The position numbers were made by a program, and so were the translations under genes. 64,000 nucleotides of DNA, from the NCBI GenBank assembly GCA_015179045.1, contig WHUZ01000016.1:434001-498000 (forward strand), written 5' to 3'. This document shows positions 10,906 through 22,470 of the stretch, in pieces; the stretch's first letter is position 1; each line of letters starts with the position of its first letter. This DNA is from Kalaharituber pfeilii (Eukaryota > Ascomycota > Pezizomycetes > Pezizales > Pezizaceae). A model generated the notes under the pieces. That model was not told where the DNA came from. It was given only the letters and a program-made list of their open reading frames with translations, and made no database searches.

Positions 10906-10978
10906 GACCTCTCACCCTACAGGGCGGCATGCGAGTAAAGATATATATATATATATAAAAAAAGAGACCTCTCACCCT
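10906..10978 (+). mobile_element. LINE family A tail-only insertion, shortest copy
   Basis: Insert 10919-10965 (47 bp) starts inside the hairpin (ACAGGGCGGCATGCGAGTAA), then an AT-dinucleotide stretch and a short A-run. GACCTCTCACCCT occurs perfectly on both sides (10906-10918 and 10966-10978). The 5' arm of the stem-loop is missing, so reverse transcription seems to have stopped within it. Confidence 0.9.
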
Positions 10979-11499
10979 GTTCGACTCTTTCTCTCCTAAT
11001 CCCCTTCTCAATCGTTTTGTCCCTTCCATTCTCTTCTTCTTTCATTCCTTCTCCTAATCTTGATGAGAAGATGTGCACGAATGGACTGCTATACACATGG
11101 AAGGATCTATTTGCTACAAGTCAGAACGAGATGCTCAAAACAGGCCTGGTAGTGTTTGATATCTACGTATCGAGGGGCAAAACCACGTCGAACAAAGAAC
11201 CAGATTTAGACACAAGAGGTGATATGGCAGCGAGAGAACTCTATATCAGTTCACATATAAAGTGCTGAAGATGGCAATACTTAAAACTTTCCCATCTTAT
11301 ATATTCATGCTTACGAGATTGTATATGCATCATTCACACCTTCATTATATCTCCATGCTGTTACTTACCTAAGTACTCATGAGTAGCCCTATAACTCTAC
11401 TGTATATCTTTGAATATCCCATATATAGAACCTGATGTGTATTCTATTCTGCCACTACTATTATTAAACAAATATAGCTATTATGTAGTTGATGTAGGC
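10979..11499. other. Unassigned region
   Basis: Includes an 83-codon frame at 11017-11268 with no recognised domain. Nothing else is supported. Confidence 0.4.
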
Positions 11500-11570
11500 T
11501 TTTTTTTTTTTTTTTTTTTTTTCTAATATTTCACGTAACCCTGCTTGCAGCTGTTCGCCATGGTAGGGCA
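11500..11570 (-). mobile_element. LINE family B tail-only insertion
   Basis: A T-run at 11500-11522 is followed by TAATATTTCACGTAACCCTG and CTGTTCGCCATGGTAGGGCA. Read on the minus strand this is the same tail as at 25349-25407 and 61285-61349: CCATGGCGAACAGC, then GGGTTACGTGAAAT and poly(A). I could not define a clear target duplication. Confidence 0.7.
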
Positions 11571-11730
11571 GACATATCAGGTAAAAAAGATGTCATTGGT
11601 GTATGTGCGTACCGTCCAGACAGCGTATTTCAAGGTTCCCTTAGAGCTACCCGCTTCACGGAGGGATACGCGGGATAATATGTACTTAGAGACTAGGATA
11701 GGTTGGAGTTTACTTTCCTTAAATAAAGAC

Positions 11731-11795
11731 CCTCGCCATAGCCCGTTGGGCGGCAAGCGAGTAATGATATAAAAAAAAAAAAAAAAAAAAAAAAA
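11731..11795 (+). mobile_element. LINE family A tail-only insertion
   Basis: CCTCGCCATAGCCCGTTGGG with the CTCGC/GCGAG stem-loop, GTAATGATAT and a poly(A) of about 25. Possible imperfect duplication AATAAAGACC/AATAGAGCC. Confidence 0.75.
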
Positions 11796-12923
11796 TAGAG
11801 CCTTGACCTTGTGTGTCGACACGTAACTCACGGAGTTCTGACCTGGTGCTGACGCCTTCACAAGGTATCTCTGACTGCACTTGTTCCACCTCAAACCTAC
11901 CGGACCACAGCCTGTCAAGAGGCGGGGTCTGGGTAGCATGCAGGGCAGCAGACCGGCTGAGGAAAGCAGCAATCTCCACGCATGTAGGGCAGTGAGGGCA
12001 CAGGGGGCATTGAGGGAAATGACAGCGGACTAAGCGGCGAAGATTGAGGTACGTCTGCTTGCCACACCAAAACGGGGTGTACACACTGAAGGAGGGCATA
12101 AAACAGTAAGGACCAGGCTGCAAATCTGTGGGTAAACGTAAACATAGGAGAATCAAACACAATGAAGCAAAGCTATGCCCCTCCGTGCGTAATATTTCCG
12201 TAAGCCAAACACCCATTTCAGAAGGAAAAACAATCAAGTGAACTACTGTAGCTAGTGCATCAGGCCACATTGTAACTATCAGTTTTGAGATTCGGTATGT
12301 CTTGGGTAGATTTCCTCGGAAGCAGGTTACGTACATAATATCACGTTACAGCAGGTGGAAAAGATGAGGAATACCGACGACAGTTTGTATGAGACAAACA
12401 GTTTCAACAGCTGCTCGACACAATGGGTACTATGCTAGGAAGTGGAGAGGAGAAACAAGTGGAGCAAACGAGTTTGTGGACGACAAGGAGGGTTCAGTTC
12501 TTTGTGGCTTTCTATGGGAAATGTAAAATACCAAACAGTCGGAAGCAATAAGTCAATGCGGAATGATCAACAAAACAGCAAGTTAAGAGAAGAACAGGAG
12601 AAACAGTGAACAACGAGATGAGCTTGTGAAAGTAGTGAAAAACTTCCATGTGGGTTACCTCCATCGCTTGCTACATAACCAAAATTTATCAATGCTAGTG
12701 ACGTAGAGAAAAAAAAAAAGCTTTCTGAAAACGATTGATGCATACATAGAACATAGATCCAATGCTGAAAATCAAATCCTACTTCGAAGCACATACCCGA
12801 CAGAACGCCCGCTCTCTAACAACTTCCTTGCCAGCAGAAATGAAATGAAGTACAAAACATGAGGATTGAAGTCAACGTGAAGAGCAGAGGGATAGAGAGC
12901 CAAGGGATGGAGACTAGCATAGG
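11796..12923. other. Unassigned region downstream of the NLR gene
   Basis: About 1.1 kb without a supported gene. The minus-strand frame at 11719-12336 reads through the poly(A) of the adjacent insertion (a Phe run) and is not accepted. The last part, near 12820-12923, would contain the NLR gene's 3' UTR. Confidence 0.4.
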
Positions 12924-15900
12924 CTATGTCTCGTTGTCGTTTCCAAGTTGTGAACGTAACATTGTGACAATTTCATGGCGCCCACGCTTGGTGGCAACAT
13001 CTAGGGCAGTCTCAGACGCGGCATTGACCTGGGTAAAGTCGATTTTGTCATGTGCAAGAAGTTGCTTTGCTATGCGGGTGTGCCCATGGTAAGCTGTTAT
13101 ATGCAGCGGGGTGTCACCATCTTTATCACCACAGTTAACATCAATCCTACTGTCTGCAAGCAGCAGCTCGACCACCTTATGATGCCCGTGGTAAGCTGCA
13201 ATAATGAGTGGTGTCCAGCCATCTTCGTTAGCCATATTGACATCGACCTTGGGATTTGCCAGCAGTAGCTCGACCACCTTATCATGCCCATTGTTAGCTG
13301 CTCTGTTCAGTGGTGTTAAGCCTTTTTTGTTAGCTATATTCACCTCGACCTTGGTATGCGCCAGCAGCAGCTCGACCACCTTGTCATGCCCATGGAAAGC
13401 TGCAATATTCAGTGATGTAAAGCCTTTTTCATTAGCCATATTGACATCGACCTTGGTATTCGCCAGCAGCAGCTCGACCACCTTGTCATGCCCATGGAAA
13501 GCTGCATTATTCAGTGGTGTCACGCCGCTTTTGTTAGCTATATTGACGTCGACCTTGGTATTCGCCAGCAGCAGCTCGACCACCTTGCCATGCCCGTTGA
13601 TAGCTGCACTATTGAGTGGTGTAAAGCCGTTTTCGTTAGCCATATTGACATCGACCTTGGTATGCGCCAGCAGCAGCTCGACCACCTTGTCATGCCCACG
13701 GAAAGCTGCAATATTCAGTGATGTAAAGCCTTCTTCATCAGCCATATTAACATCGACCTTGGTATTCGCCAGCAGCAGCTCGACCACCTTGTCATGCCCA
13801 TGGAAAGCTGCATTATTCAGTGGTGTAATGCCATTTTCGTTAGCTATATTGACGTCGACCTTGGTATGCGCCAACAGCAGCTCGACCACCTTGCCATGCC
13901 CGTTGATAGCTGCACTATTGAGTGGTGTCCAGCCCTTTTCGTCAGCTATATTGACATCGACCTTGGTATGCGCCAACAGCAGCTCTACCACGTTGCCATG
14001 CCCATTGTTAGCTGCACTATTGAGTGGTGTCCAGCCCTTTTCGTTAGCTATATTGACATCGACCTTGGTATGCGCCAACAGCAGCTCTACCACGTTGCCA
14101 TGCCCATTGTTAGCTGCACTATTGAGTGGTGTCCAGCCCTTTTCGTTAGCTATATTGACATCGACCTTGGTATGCGCCAACAGCAGCTCTACCACGTTGC
14201 CATGCCCATTGTTAGCTGCACTATTGAGTGGTGTAAAGCCGTTTTCGTTAGCTATATTGACATCGACCTTGGTATTCGCCAGCAGCAGCTCGACCACCTT
14301 GTCATGCCCATGGAAAGCTGCATTATCCAGTGGTGTCACGCCGTTTTCGTTAGCCATATTGACATCGACCTTGGTATTCGCCAGCAGCAGCTCGACCACC
14401 TTGTCATGCCCATTGGTAGCCGCGACATTCAGTGGTGTCCAGCCACGTTTGCTAGCCATATTGACATCCACCTTGGTATTCACCAGCAGCAGCTCGACCA
14501 CCTTGCCATGCCCATTGTTAGCTGCACTATTCAGTGGTGTAAAGCCGTTTTGGTTAGCCATATTGACATCGTCCTTGGTATGCGCCAGCAGCAGCTCAAC
14601 CACCTTGCTATGTCCATTCCGAGCAGCTACATATAGCGGTGTCATGCCACTTGTATTAGCTATATTAACGTCGACCCTGTCATTCGAATTCACTAGCAGC
14701 AGCTCAACTACCCCGCTATGCCCATTATATGCCGCTGCCCACAAAGGAGTGATGGCTCGTATACATGGGCTAATAGCACCATTAGTGGAGTTTATATTGA
14801 TATCTGCGGCCCTAATCCAAAGTCGTCTGAAGAGGTCTATATTTCCGCTCCATGCTGCCGCCGTCAAACAGAGTCCAAGGAAGGATTTTGGTAGAGTTGG
14901 AATGAAGTTTGGATTCTGCAGAACGTATCCCTCAACTAACACCCTCAAATCAAATACCACTGATGCCACAAAGATCGACCCACACCTAGATGCTGCATGA
15001 ATATGCTGACCTGAGTACCAATCCACCATCGATGGAGACCTGTCAAACCCCCAGAACGTATCAAATGCCTGGTAGTGGTGGCGGCCATTCGAGGACCCTG
15101 CATCCTGCTCATAATCGAAGTACTGGAATAGTTTACTTTGGATTCGATCCTTCGAAGCTTTAGAGGCATGGATTCCCCAATAGCAAAAGGAGTACTGTAA
15201 GAACGGGAAATCACAGCTCAAGTTCTTGCCATCCCACTGAGCATTCTGATATGCATCACCTCGGTCTGTTGTTAGGTACTCTAGACACATATGTGTAATA
15301 ATGGAGTGTGCTTCAGCAGTTAAGATGGTAATTGAACTTGAGTTATCAGTGCTTGGAAATAATCGAGTTGGATTTTTCTCAAAAAACTCTTTAGCACTTT
15401 GATGAATAAAACGGATAATAAATTTATTTCTAACAAGAGTAGAATTCGGTCAATGTCGGCTCCTATTTCTATTATCTAAGACAATGAATATTACTCACCC
15501 CCTACTCTGCACGTTATCTCTCAACTCTTCCTCAATCAGCAAACCTCCACAGTTAGAAAGCAAGTATGCTTTATCCACTCTCTCCTCCCTCTCAAAGCCA
15601 GTGTCCTCATGCGTAGCAATTGCATCCAAAAGTGCATCAGGCTCTAACCAGTCCAAAGTAAATGTGACTAGCATGAGAGCTTTCTGAATTATCTTCCAGT
15701 ACTTCCCATTGTGCGCTTGAATTCGCTGAATTGCATGATCATAGGTACTGTCTAAATCTTCCGGGAGTTTGCTTAAAGCCAGCGTAAGCTCTTTGCGGTT
15801 CGGAGCGTTGGCAATGGAGGATATGTGAAGTTGAGCAATCAAGAACCTCCACAAGTGCGTGCAAATGTTAGTTAGAGAAAAGAATTAGTTTCAACATAAA

Positions 15901-17956
15901 AATACTTACATTCCATTTGCCTGTTGTGAAATCCTATCAATTACCCCGTTCCGAAATTCAGCATTAGCACCGATGAGACGGTAAAGATTTTCACCCGTTT
16001 TTGCAAACTGTTCTATTCTTGCCTCAAGATATATCCTGATATCATTGTCTTTGGCTGTTATTTCCAAGCTTGAGTACCCCTTTTCCATAAAGAAATTAAC
16101 AGTACTAGGATCAGGTCGAGATGTTGCGAAAAGCTGCACATTGCCAGCACACTGGATAAGATTGAACAAGTGGATGCGCAATAGGTCACGTTGAGAAAGG
16201 CATTCATCTAAAGCATCAACTATAAGAAAGATTCTCTCCAGAGCTGAAGCACATTTCTTCACCCGCTCCATAATCTCATTGACAGGCAAATAGCGTTCCT
16301 CTTTCTTCCAATATTCAGTGTAAAGCTTGCTGATATCAGGTGTAATATAGCATTGCTTTTCCAGTTGGCGCAAAATGCTTCCAAGGAGGTTCTGCAGAGT
16401 CTGCACTTGTTGGTCGCCATAGTTACAATACAAGAATGCAATTCCAACCTGCTCCTTGCCCATTGCTTCATTGATGCCATAGTTATCGTTCAAATGCTGA
16501 ATGACAAGAGACCTACAAGGTTTTGCTTAGTAGGTGACATAGCAAAGAAGCCTTGTTGAAGGGGAGATACGTGAGTGTAGTCTTTCCTGCACCAGCTATA
16601 GTTTTGAATGTTAGCTGTTTCCTCTGCTTTGGCATCTCGAACAATAGGAGACTAACGCATTCCATAACAAAACAGTGCCCTCGACTCCCCTCGTAGCCAT
16701 TTGGTAAATTTTTCATCCTCCAGGAGCCACGTGCCAGTACCATGCTCGACCTTCCCATAAACATTATCTTGCGTGCTCCAAAATGTCAATGGCGACAGCC
16801 ATTTATATGCGTTTTCTCTGGCATCATCTGTTCAATTAAAAATGAGTTTAGTTACTTGAATGTCAAGAAATCCTCTTGCTTTTCCAGTGTTCTACCATAC
16901 CTTCATTCTTGCTATGCGTCTTAACTGCAATAGCTCTAGTTCGCACCAGTAATCCAGATGTATAGATTACCACTATCAGCAAGTGTTTTGCTACCTATGG
17001 CAACGGAATTCCACTCGAGAAGCGTGTGTCACGTTTTCCATAGAGGCAAGACACATTAAGGAGAGGAAACATACTTAACTTCTGCTACATCGTTGCTAAC
17101 ATCAGTCACTTTAACTTGAGAGTCCAATACAACTTCCCTACAATTTTAGGTGCATATTAGCAGAACTGTCCATAAGCAGCATATAAACGGCTCGTTTCAA
17201 AGAGGAGTACCTGATCTCAAGCTGCAGCATCTTGTGCAGAATGTTCGTGATCGTTTCAAGAGACTGTGAAATTTCTTTGAATTCATCCTCTTGGAATGGC
17301 CATACCAATCGATCGACCAGTGTTCTGATGGTAGTCGATTTTTCCGCAGCGGCGGAAGTGATAGTAGACAAAGCCAAAGAGACCCCCGAACCAGTTCTGG
17401 ATTGCGCCGGATTGAAACCAGTGGGAGAACTCAGGTAACGTTGAGAAGTTTTACCACCAGTAGTCATGGGGGTTGAGGTCCGCGATGGGATAAGTTTCTT
17501 AAAAAAATCTCTCTTTCGCTGCCTCTTGACACCAGCATTGGTAGACACTTTCCCAGAGGTTGCATTCGCAGTGAGGTCTCCGGAAATCGACCCATCCGTA
17601 GATATAATGGAACTTGCATCGGAAATTGTGATGGTAGCTTGACTCTCCACAATTGTCGAACTTTGAGCCTCAACAATAATTTCCGGCTTGTTTAGGAGAT
17701 TCTGTAGCTTTGCATCTTGAAGAATTGCATTTAGCTTCTGGAGGACAAGGTGCTGCGGCTCAAGGTTCTTCTGTACTTCGTTTGAAATTTTGTTGTTTTG
17801 CTTTCTGTCAGCTACCTGCTGTGCATATTGTATATATAAGTTGAACCGTTCAATAAGTTCTTGGCAGGATGCTGGAGCATCTTTGACGTTCTGGAGATAT
17901 TGAACCAGTTTGATGGCTGCTGGTATAATACCGAATGCAAGTCCTGCGGCATCCAT
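12924..17956 (-). CDS. NLR protein: N-terminal helical domain, NACHT NTPase, 18 ankyrin repeats
   Basis: My model has eight exons on the minus strand: 17956-17211, 17137-17075, 16935-16901, 16827-16657, 16595-16571, 16512-15910, 15846-15499 and 15429-12924. All introns are GT..AG and the sum is 4497 nt (1498 residues). Residues 1-248 start MDAAGLAFGIIPAAIKL, a helical fungal NLR-type N-terminus with a Ser/Thr-rich tail. The P-loop GMPGAGKTTLT is assembled from exons 4 and 5 (exon 5 is only 25 nt; residues about 337-347). Walker B is FLIVDALDE (about 441-450). NACHT-associated segments GMFLIAQLH and FIRFIHQSAKEFF-like sequence follow. Ankyrin repeats of 34 residues cover about 870-1495 and are nearly identical in the middle. 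Such proteins act as cytosolic nonself or incompatibility receptors in fungi; the ligand is unknown. Confidence 0.9.
13000..14830. repeat. 102-bp coding tandem repeats (ankyrin array)
   Basis: About eighteen units of 102 bp, each one 34-residue ankyrin repeat. Units around 13910-14260 are almost identical at DNA level (GTGGTGTCCAGCCCTTTTCG recurs), which indicates recent duplication or gene conversion. Differences fall mainly at a few residue positions: after GxTPLN, in AAxxGH, and in LLAxTKV. Confidence 0.95.
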
Positions 17957-18894
17957 GTTGAGTAGATGGGATTGGATATTCGGCTGGTGCGGTTTAAAAG
18001 TACTGCAAAGAGGATTTGGAGTTTGGATATATAGGCTCAGATCGTTTTGATAATAGCGGAACTAGTTCTTCTGATGAGCTTTCGATTTTTGGAGTTCTCT
18101 TGCTCAAAACGTCAAATAACCCCTACCCCGCAAGCGATAAGAGGCTCAAGAACTGAAAAAGAAACCAATTTGTAAATACGAGGTGGTGACTTAGGTGAGC
18201 AGGGGTCAACTTTGAGAACCAATCAGGAATGCATTCCATATTGTATTGTGCAATGCACCAGTTTTTAATGGCGTCCACCTCGAGACAGTACTGACCCCCG
18301 TGCATATTGTCACGAGAGATGTTTTCTGTGTTTTATGATACTATCCCGCAGGCCCTCTCTCATTGTGTACTGAGCTTTGGATGTGTTAGGCATGCAGTGG
18401 CGCGGCACTCTGTAGAAAATTCAACTACTCCTTCAAAAGGAATATTCATTGAATATTTTGAGATCAGGGGACTTCATTAACAATCCGCTGGGGTAATGAT
18501 GGGCGCATGGTATCGCTAAGCACGTTGGCACTCTCTCCCCATCACCGAGTTTCCTCAGAAGTTGTGAATTCGCTCTAGATTCACAAGCAGGGGTGTCGAC
18601 GGGGGCTCCAGCTGCCCTACTAACTAGACTACTGCAGTCCCCTGCAGGTAAGGTACTGTATGTTCTCGTACCACACTGTTAGCTCAGCCGTACACAGCAA
18701 CAATTGGTCCCGACAGCGTAATTTTCTCCCAAATAGACTAAAAATATACTCGAGCATCTATTGCCAATCATTGCTAAATTAGGTATCTATAGCTAGCGTT
18801 TGCTGTATCATTAGAGGCAGACACCCACAAATTCTTCACATGGACGTGTATCCGGCAGCCGATTCACCCCCCCCCCCCCCAGATGCAAGGAATA
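17957..18894. other. Unassigned region, putative NLR promoter side
   Basis: No gene is supported. It contains the upstream region of the NLR gene and a run of 14 C at 18867-18880. Confidence 0.4.
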
Positions 18895-19010
18895 TTTGTA
18901 GAGGTCATGGATTCTGAAAACCATAACCAACCAAGTCAGGCTTCTTCTGCTGGCCATGTAATTAGACCTGGGCCCGTCTAGATCCCCCATGCACCCACAA
19001 ACCCCCTTGA
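18895..19010. repeat. Dispersed degenerate repeat, copy 1
   Basis: AACCAAGTCAGGCTTCTTCT, then GGCCATGTAATTAGA and CCCATGCACCCACAAACCCC. The same order of blocks occurs at about 22180-22320 and 22325-22470 (GAGTCAGGCTTTCCTCCGCT, then ACCATGTCATAGAGTC and CCCACAACCCCC). It looks like an old transposon fragment of unknown class. Confidence 0.55.
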
Positions 19011-20879
19011 TATTCAGGATGGAGATGTTGGTACAAGGAACAAAAAATCCAGAAACAATGAACTGTCAGATGAAACGAAAACAGTAGAAAAAATAAAGAG
19101 ACATGAGAATCGTTAACCTATCAGAGAGTAATTTGCATTATCCGGGAAGGGAGGAGCATTTGAAATTGTTATTGACCAGGCTATTCGAGTGGCTGTTTGA
19201 GCAGTTACTGGAGGGAGCGCGAGAAAGGCTTCTGGAGTGGGGGGCGGAGAGGCTGCTGGAGTGGCTGCTGATGAAGAAGCTGTATGAACGACTGCTGGAG
19301 AAGAAGGGGTGGGAATGCTGGCGGGGGTGGCCGCTGAAAAACGAATTGTGGGACTGCCCGAGAGTTTGCTGGAGGAGGCTGTTGAAGGGGCTGTTGAAGC
19401 GGCAGTGGGACGGCGGAGTGGTGGGACGATGGGGTAGGGAAAAGGCGCGGGAGTTATGCACTGCTCAAACTGACCTAGAGCTTAGCGATGGACGTTGTCT
19501 GTTGTGCAAGTGAGAAGCTGTAACGTTGAGGACGTGCTAGAAAGTGGGGGCGGGGGAATGGAGTGGGGTCCAGAGAAGGCGGAGCTGCCAACTTTTTTAG
19601 CTGACTATAGCTTGATGACGTGTGTGTGCTGTTTTCTCGAGTTACAGACTTGAGCTTACAACAAGGCGGCATGTCAAGGTAAAGATTAAAGATCCATCCT
19701 GCGGTTCGGTTACTAGAACTAGCCAATTAAGGCACTGCGGGAACAAAACGTTCTTGCCTTTTGGTCTAAATTGTGCGATTGTGTTCTGTCTGAGTGGTAC
19801 ATATGATTAGAAGACGCGTTCTCCTCAGCGTAGCCTCGTAACCAGAGCCGTTTTAATCGCCGCTTCATACATCCTTGCCTTTCTTGCACAGCAAAAGCCT
19901 TTTGCAGCAACATTCGGCATCAGCAGTCCCGTAGCTGCAGAGCGGGCAGCTTCACCACCGAGTTCGCTGTTTCGACAAAGATAACTCACACAATCTAGCG
20001 GATATGTGCGATAAATTAATTATGGACCAAATTGACTGCGCTGAGTCCAAATATGGAGCAAAAAAAAAAAAAAAAGCGAAGATGCTGCATCTATAGCATC
20101 TACAATTGTATCATCTCTCATCGTGTAAAATAACCCCTCTGGCCCGCAAGCAAAAACCCACTCTCGTGCAGTGTATAAGTGTTGTATAACCAGTGGAGCC
20201 GAAGGGATAAAGCACTTTGAACTTCGAACTGACGGCACGAGTGGATCCGCTTGCGCCCTGGCAACCCAGTGCCAAGCCTCCAAATGTGCCAGCGAGAGAG
20301 ACATCTTCGGGGTGTCATGTTTGCCTGAGACTCTCCTATCTAGGAGGCAACGAGGCCTACGTGGAGCCGAGGCTGTGTGGCGGCGAGAGGGGAAGAGCTT
20401 GCGATGAGTGGGAGTATAGCTTACCTGTGTAGCGCTGAAAGCGCGATGAGGATACCTGTGGGGTGCGGAAGGAGAATCTGTGGCGGTGGAGGTGGTACGT
20501 AGGAATTTGGAGTGGCTGCGCAGTCTATGGCGGTAGGTAGTCTAGCTAGCGGTGGGATTATGTTAGTAGTGCAACCAGACTAGATATGTGGTAGAAAAGT
20601 GGTATACGGAATCGGGAGTATTGTGAGTGAACAAGAACCAAATATGAAAATCGTAATGTACCTTCTATATAATACCCAGAGGAAGGCAGCACGGGAGTTC
20701 TACCCCCCTTCTCACAACCTCTTTTTCTTCATACAATACTTTGTCTTCAGAGAAAAGAGGGAAAGAATCATCCCACTGTTCTCATTCCAAAATGCACAAG
20801 TTAGCCAACCGTTTCCCAATGGAATTAGGGGTAGCTATTAGAAGTGTTGTTTTGTACAAGTCCTATCTAAAAACTCTTG
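19011..20879. other. Unassigned region
   Basis: A G-rich stretch at 19180-19520 (GGAGTGGCTGCTGGAG and similar) gives spurious long frames and resembles the G-rich stretch at 22560-23250; both end in CGAACTGACCTA-like or CAAACTGACCTA sequence and a TAGCTT or AGCTTAG motif. Sequence at 20001-20050 is similar to 61136-61182. No gene is supported. Confidence 0.4.
20001..20050. repeat. Dispersed repeat matching 61136-61182
   Basis: GATAAATTAATTATGGACCA and ATTGACTGCGCTGAGTCC correspond to GATGAATTAATTATAGACCA and ATTGACTGCGCTGATTCG at 61145-61182, with few differences. Probably remnants of the same mobile element; class unknown. Confidence 0.6.
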
Positions 20880-21110
20880 TGTAAGATGACACATAATATC
20901 TACTACCGCCTCTCAATGGACCGGAGCGGTGGGAGCTATCGGGACGAATGTATGACTTTTATGCGAAAAATGCGGGTGTGAAAGAAAAGAAGAAGGGGAA
21001 TCTTGATTGTGTTAACTACAGTACACCAGGTCTCTCCACATTTATTATGAAATACCTCACGTAACGTCCTTATCTCCACGTGATCCCTGTGCTAAGCTTT
21101 GCTCTTGCGT
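20880..21110. repeat. Copy of the 5' region of the 27.8-31.8 kb LINE
   Basis: The blocks TGGACCGGAGCGGTGGGAGC, GCGGGTGTGAAAGAAAAGAA, TTGATTGTGTTAACTACAGT and CCTTATCTCCACGTG recur in the same order and spacing at 31430-31625 (GGACCGGAGCGGGGAGAACT and so on). That stretch lies at the 5' end of a minus-strand LINE. This is probably a LINE 5' UTR fragment, or a repeat captured by the LINE. Confidence 0.65.
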
Positions 21111-21149
21111 TTACTTACTTATTTTGTTATCTTCCCTACACTATAGGTT

Positions 21150-21210
21150 AACCTTGCTATACCGCCGAAAAGTTTCGTTTCCAGATTCTGGAAATGCTAG
21201 AATTTAGGTA
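21150..21210. mobile_element. pogo-like element end fragment
   Basis: CCTTGCTATACCGCCGAAAA and CCAGATTCTGG match the right-end region of the MITE at 2815-2860 (CCTTGCTATACCGGACGAAA, CCAGATTTTAGG). No partner end is seen, so this is a decayed or truncated copy. Confidence 0.5.
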
Positions 21211-22179
21211 CACGCAGCAAAACTTAAAAACAGCTTGACTCAGTTCCAACTAGACATTATTGTAAAAACCGGGAGTATTGCAACTCATCTTATTAATTAA
21301 GGATGCCGAACAACTCTCTTCATCTCCCCTCCCACTCGTCACCACCACACCGTCGCCGACAGCACCTCCGACAGCTTTTCTCACAGGTGCTTTTGCATGG
21401 GCCGAATATTCAGCTTTGTCTTTGACTTGGCCTCAACTTTGCGCCTAGTTGTTCTCGTTTCGTCTATAATTTGAAATGAATTTGTACCCTATGGTTGTTT
21501 TGTTGTTGACCCGTGGTTGATGTGTTTGCGGTTTTTCGACTTCATGGCATCTGGGAATACCTTCGGGGACCAATGCGAATAGGCTGCATGATATAGCAAA
21601 TGTGAGGAACTGATGAGTCGTCTCGCTGATATTTCCATGACATTTTTGTTACTTCGGCATTTGTGTGCATTGGTTCTAGTACGTTGCGGACCAAGGTATG
21701 TAATTTATGATTGGGGTAAGGAGTTGCACTGGCATCGATGCAACTCTCTTCTACGCACATTTTATTGTCGCAAATTTTCTGTGCTCTACTGGTTCACGAG
21801 ACTAGTGCTTTACATGTAGAGTAAGCAACAGAGTTGAGCTTAACCCCACTTTTTCACTCCGCCTGTTCCTCCCGGCATCTCCCAGCAGAGGACCTGTTGT
21901 GTCAAGCGGCTGTTAAATGTCACTCGCTACCGCTCACATCGGCCGTTGTCGGTAATGTCCACATTTTTTCCCGTGCGCTTTTCTGGCCTCTTACCTCCCT
22001 CCGTTCCTGCGTTGTCATTAAGGATTCTAAAGCGTACATAAACAAGTCAGCCATGGCTTGCCGACAAAACAATGATACACCGCAAATCCAGAACATTGAT
22101 AAAAGCAAAAAGCAAAAAAGAACAAAAGGATTATGAGTAGGACCTCATTCTCCGCACCGAACGTCCATGCACCACAACC
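21211..22179. other. Unassigned region
   Basis: No supported gene, RNA or complete mobile element. Confidence 0.4.
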
Positions 22180-22470
22180 CCCATGTACCCACAAGTCATT
22201 AATTCTGCATGTTTTTTAATAGGAGACAGCCTTCTTGCTTCGGAATTCAAAGTCCATCTTAGCAAGGTTTTATCCACCGACCATATTATATACCTGGTCC
22301 ATCTAGAACCCTCGACTTCCATTTATTTTTTAAGATGAACATCCCTCTTGCATTCGAATTCACTCCGCAACCGAGTCAGGCTTTCCTCCGCTGACCATGT
22401 CATAGAGTCTATCTGGAACCCTGTGTACCCACAGCCCTTGGATTCCCACAACCCCCTTGTACCCACCATT
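22180..22470. repeat. Dispersed degenerate repeat, copies 2 and 3 in tandem
   Basis: Two adjacent divergent copies. Each has a GGAATTCA/CGAATTCA block, then a GACCATATTATATACC or GACCATGTCATAGAGTC block, CATCTAGAACCC or TATCTGGAACCC, and CCCACAACCCCC. Copy 1 is at 18895-19010. Confidence 0.55.

Noticed and set aside
11719..12336. 205-codon minus-strand frame
   Set aside because: Its C-terminal part runs through the poly(A) of a LINE tail (Phe run) and no domain is visible.
13794..14636. 280-codon plus-strand frame with MRQQQL repeats
   Set aside because: Another shadow frame of the same ankyrin repeats.
13204..15000. 598-codon plus-strand frame rich in ASSSSTTLSCP repeats
   Set aside because: Antisense shadow of the ankyrin array; the 102-bp repeat keeps several frames open. 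The minus strand carries recognisable ankyrin, NACHT and splice signals.
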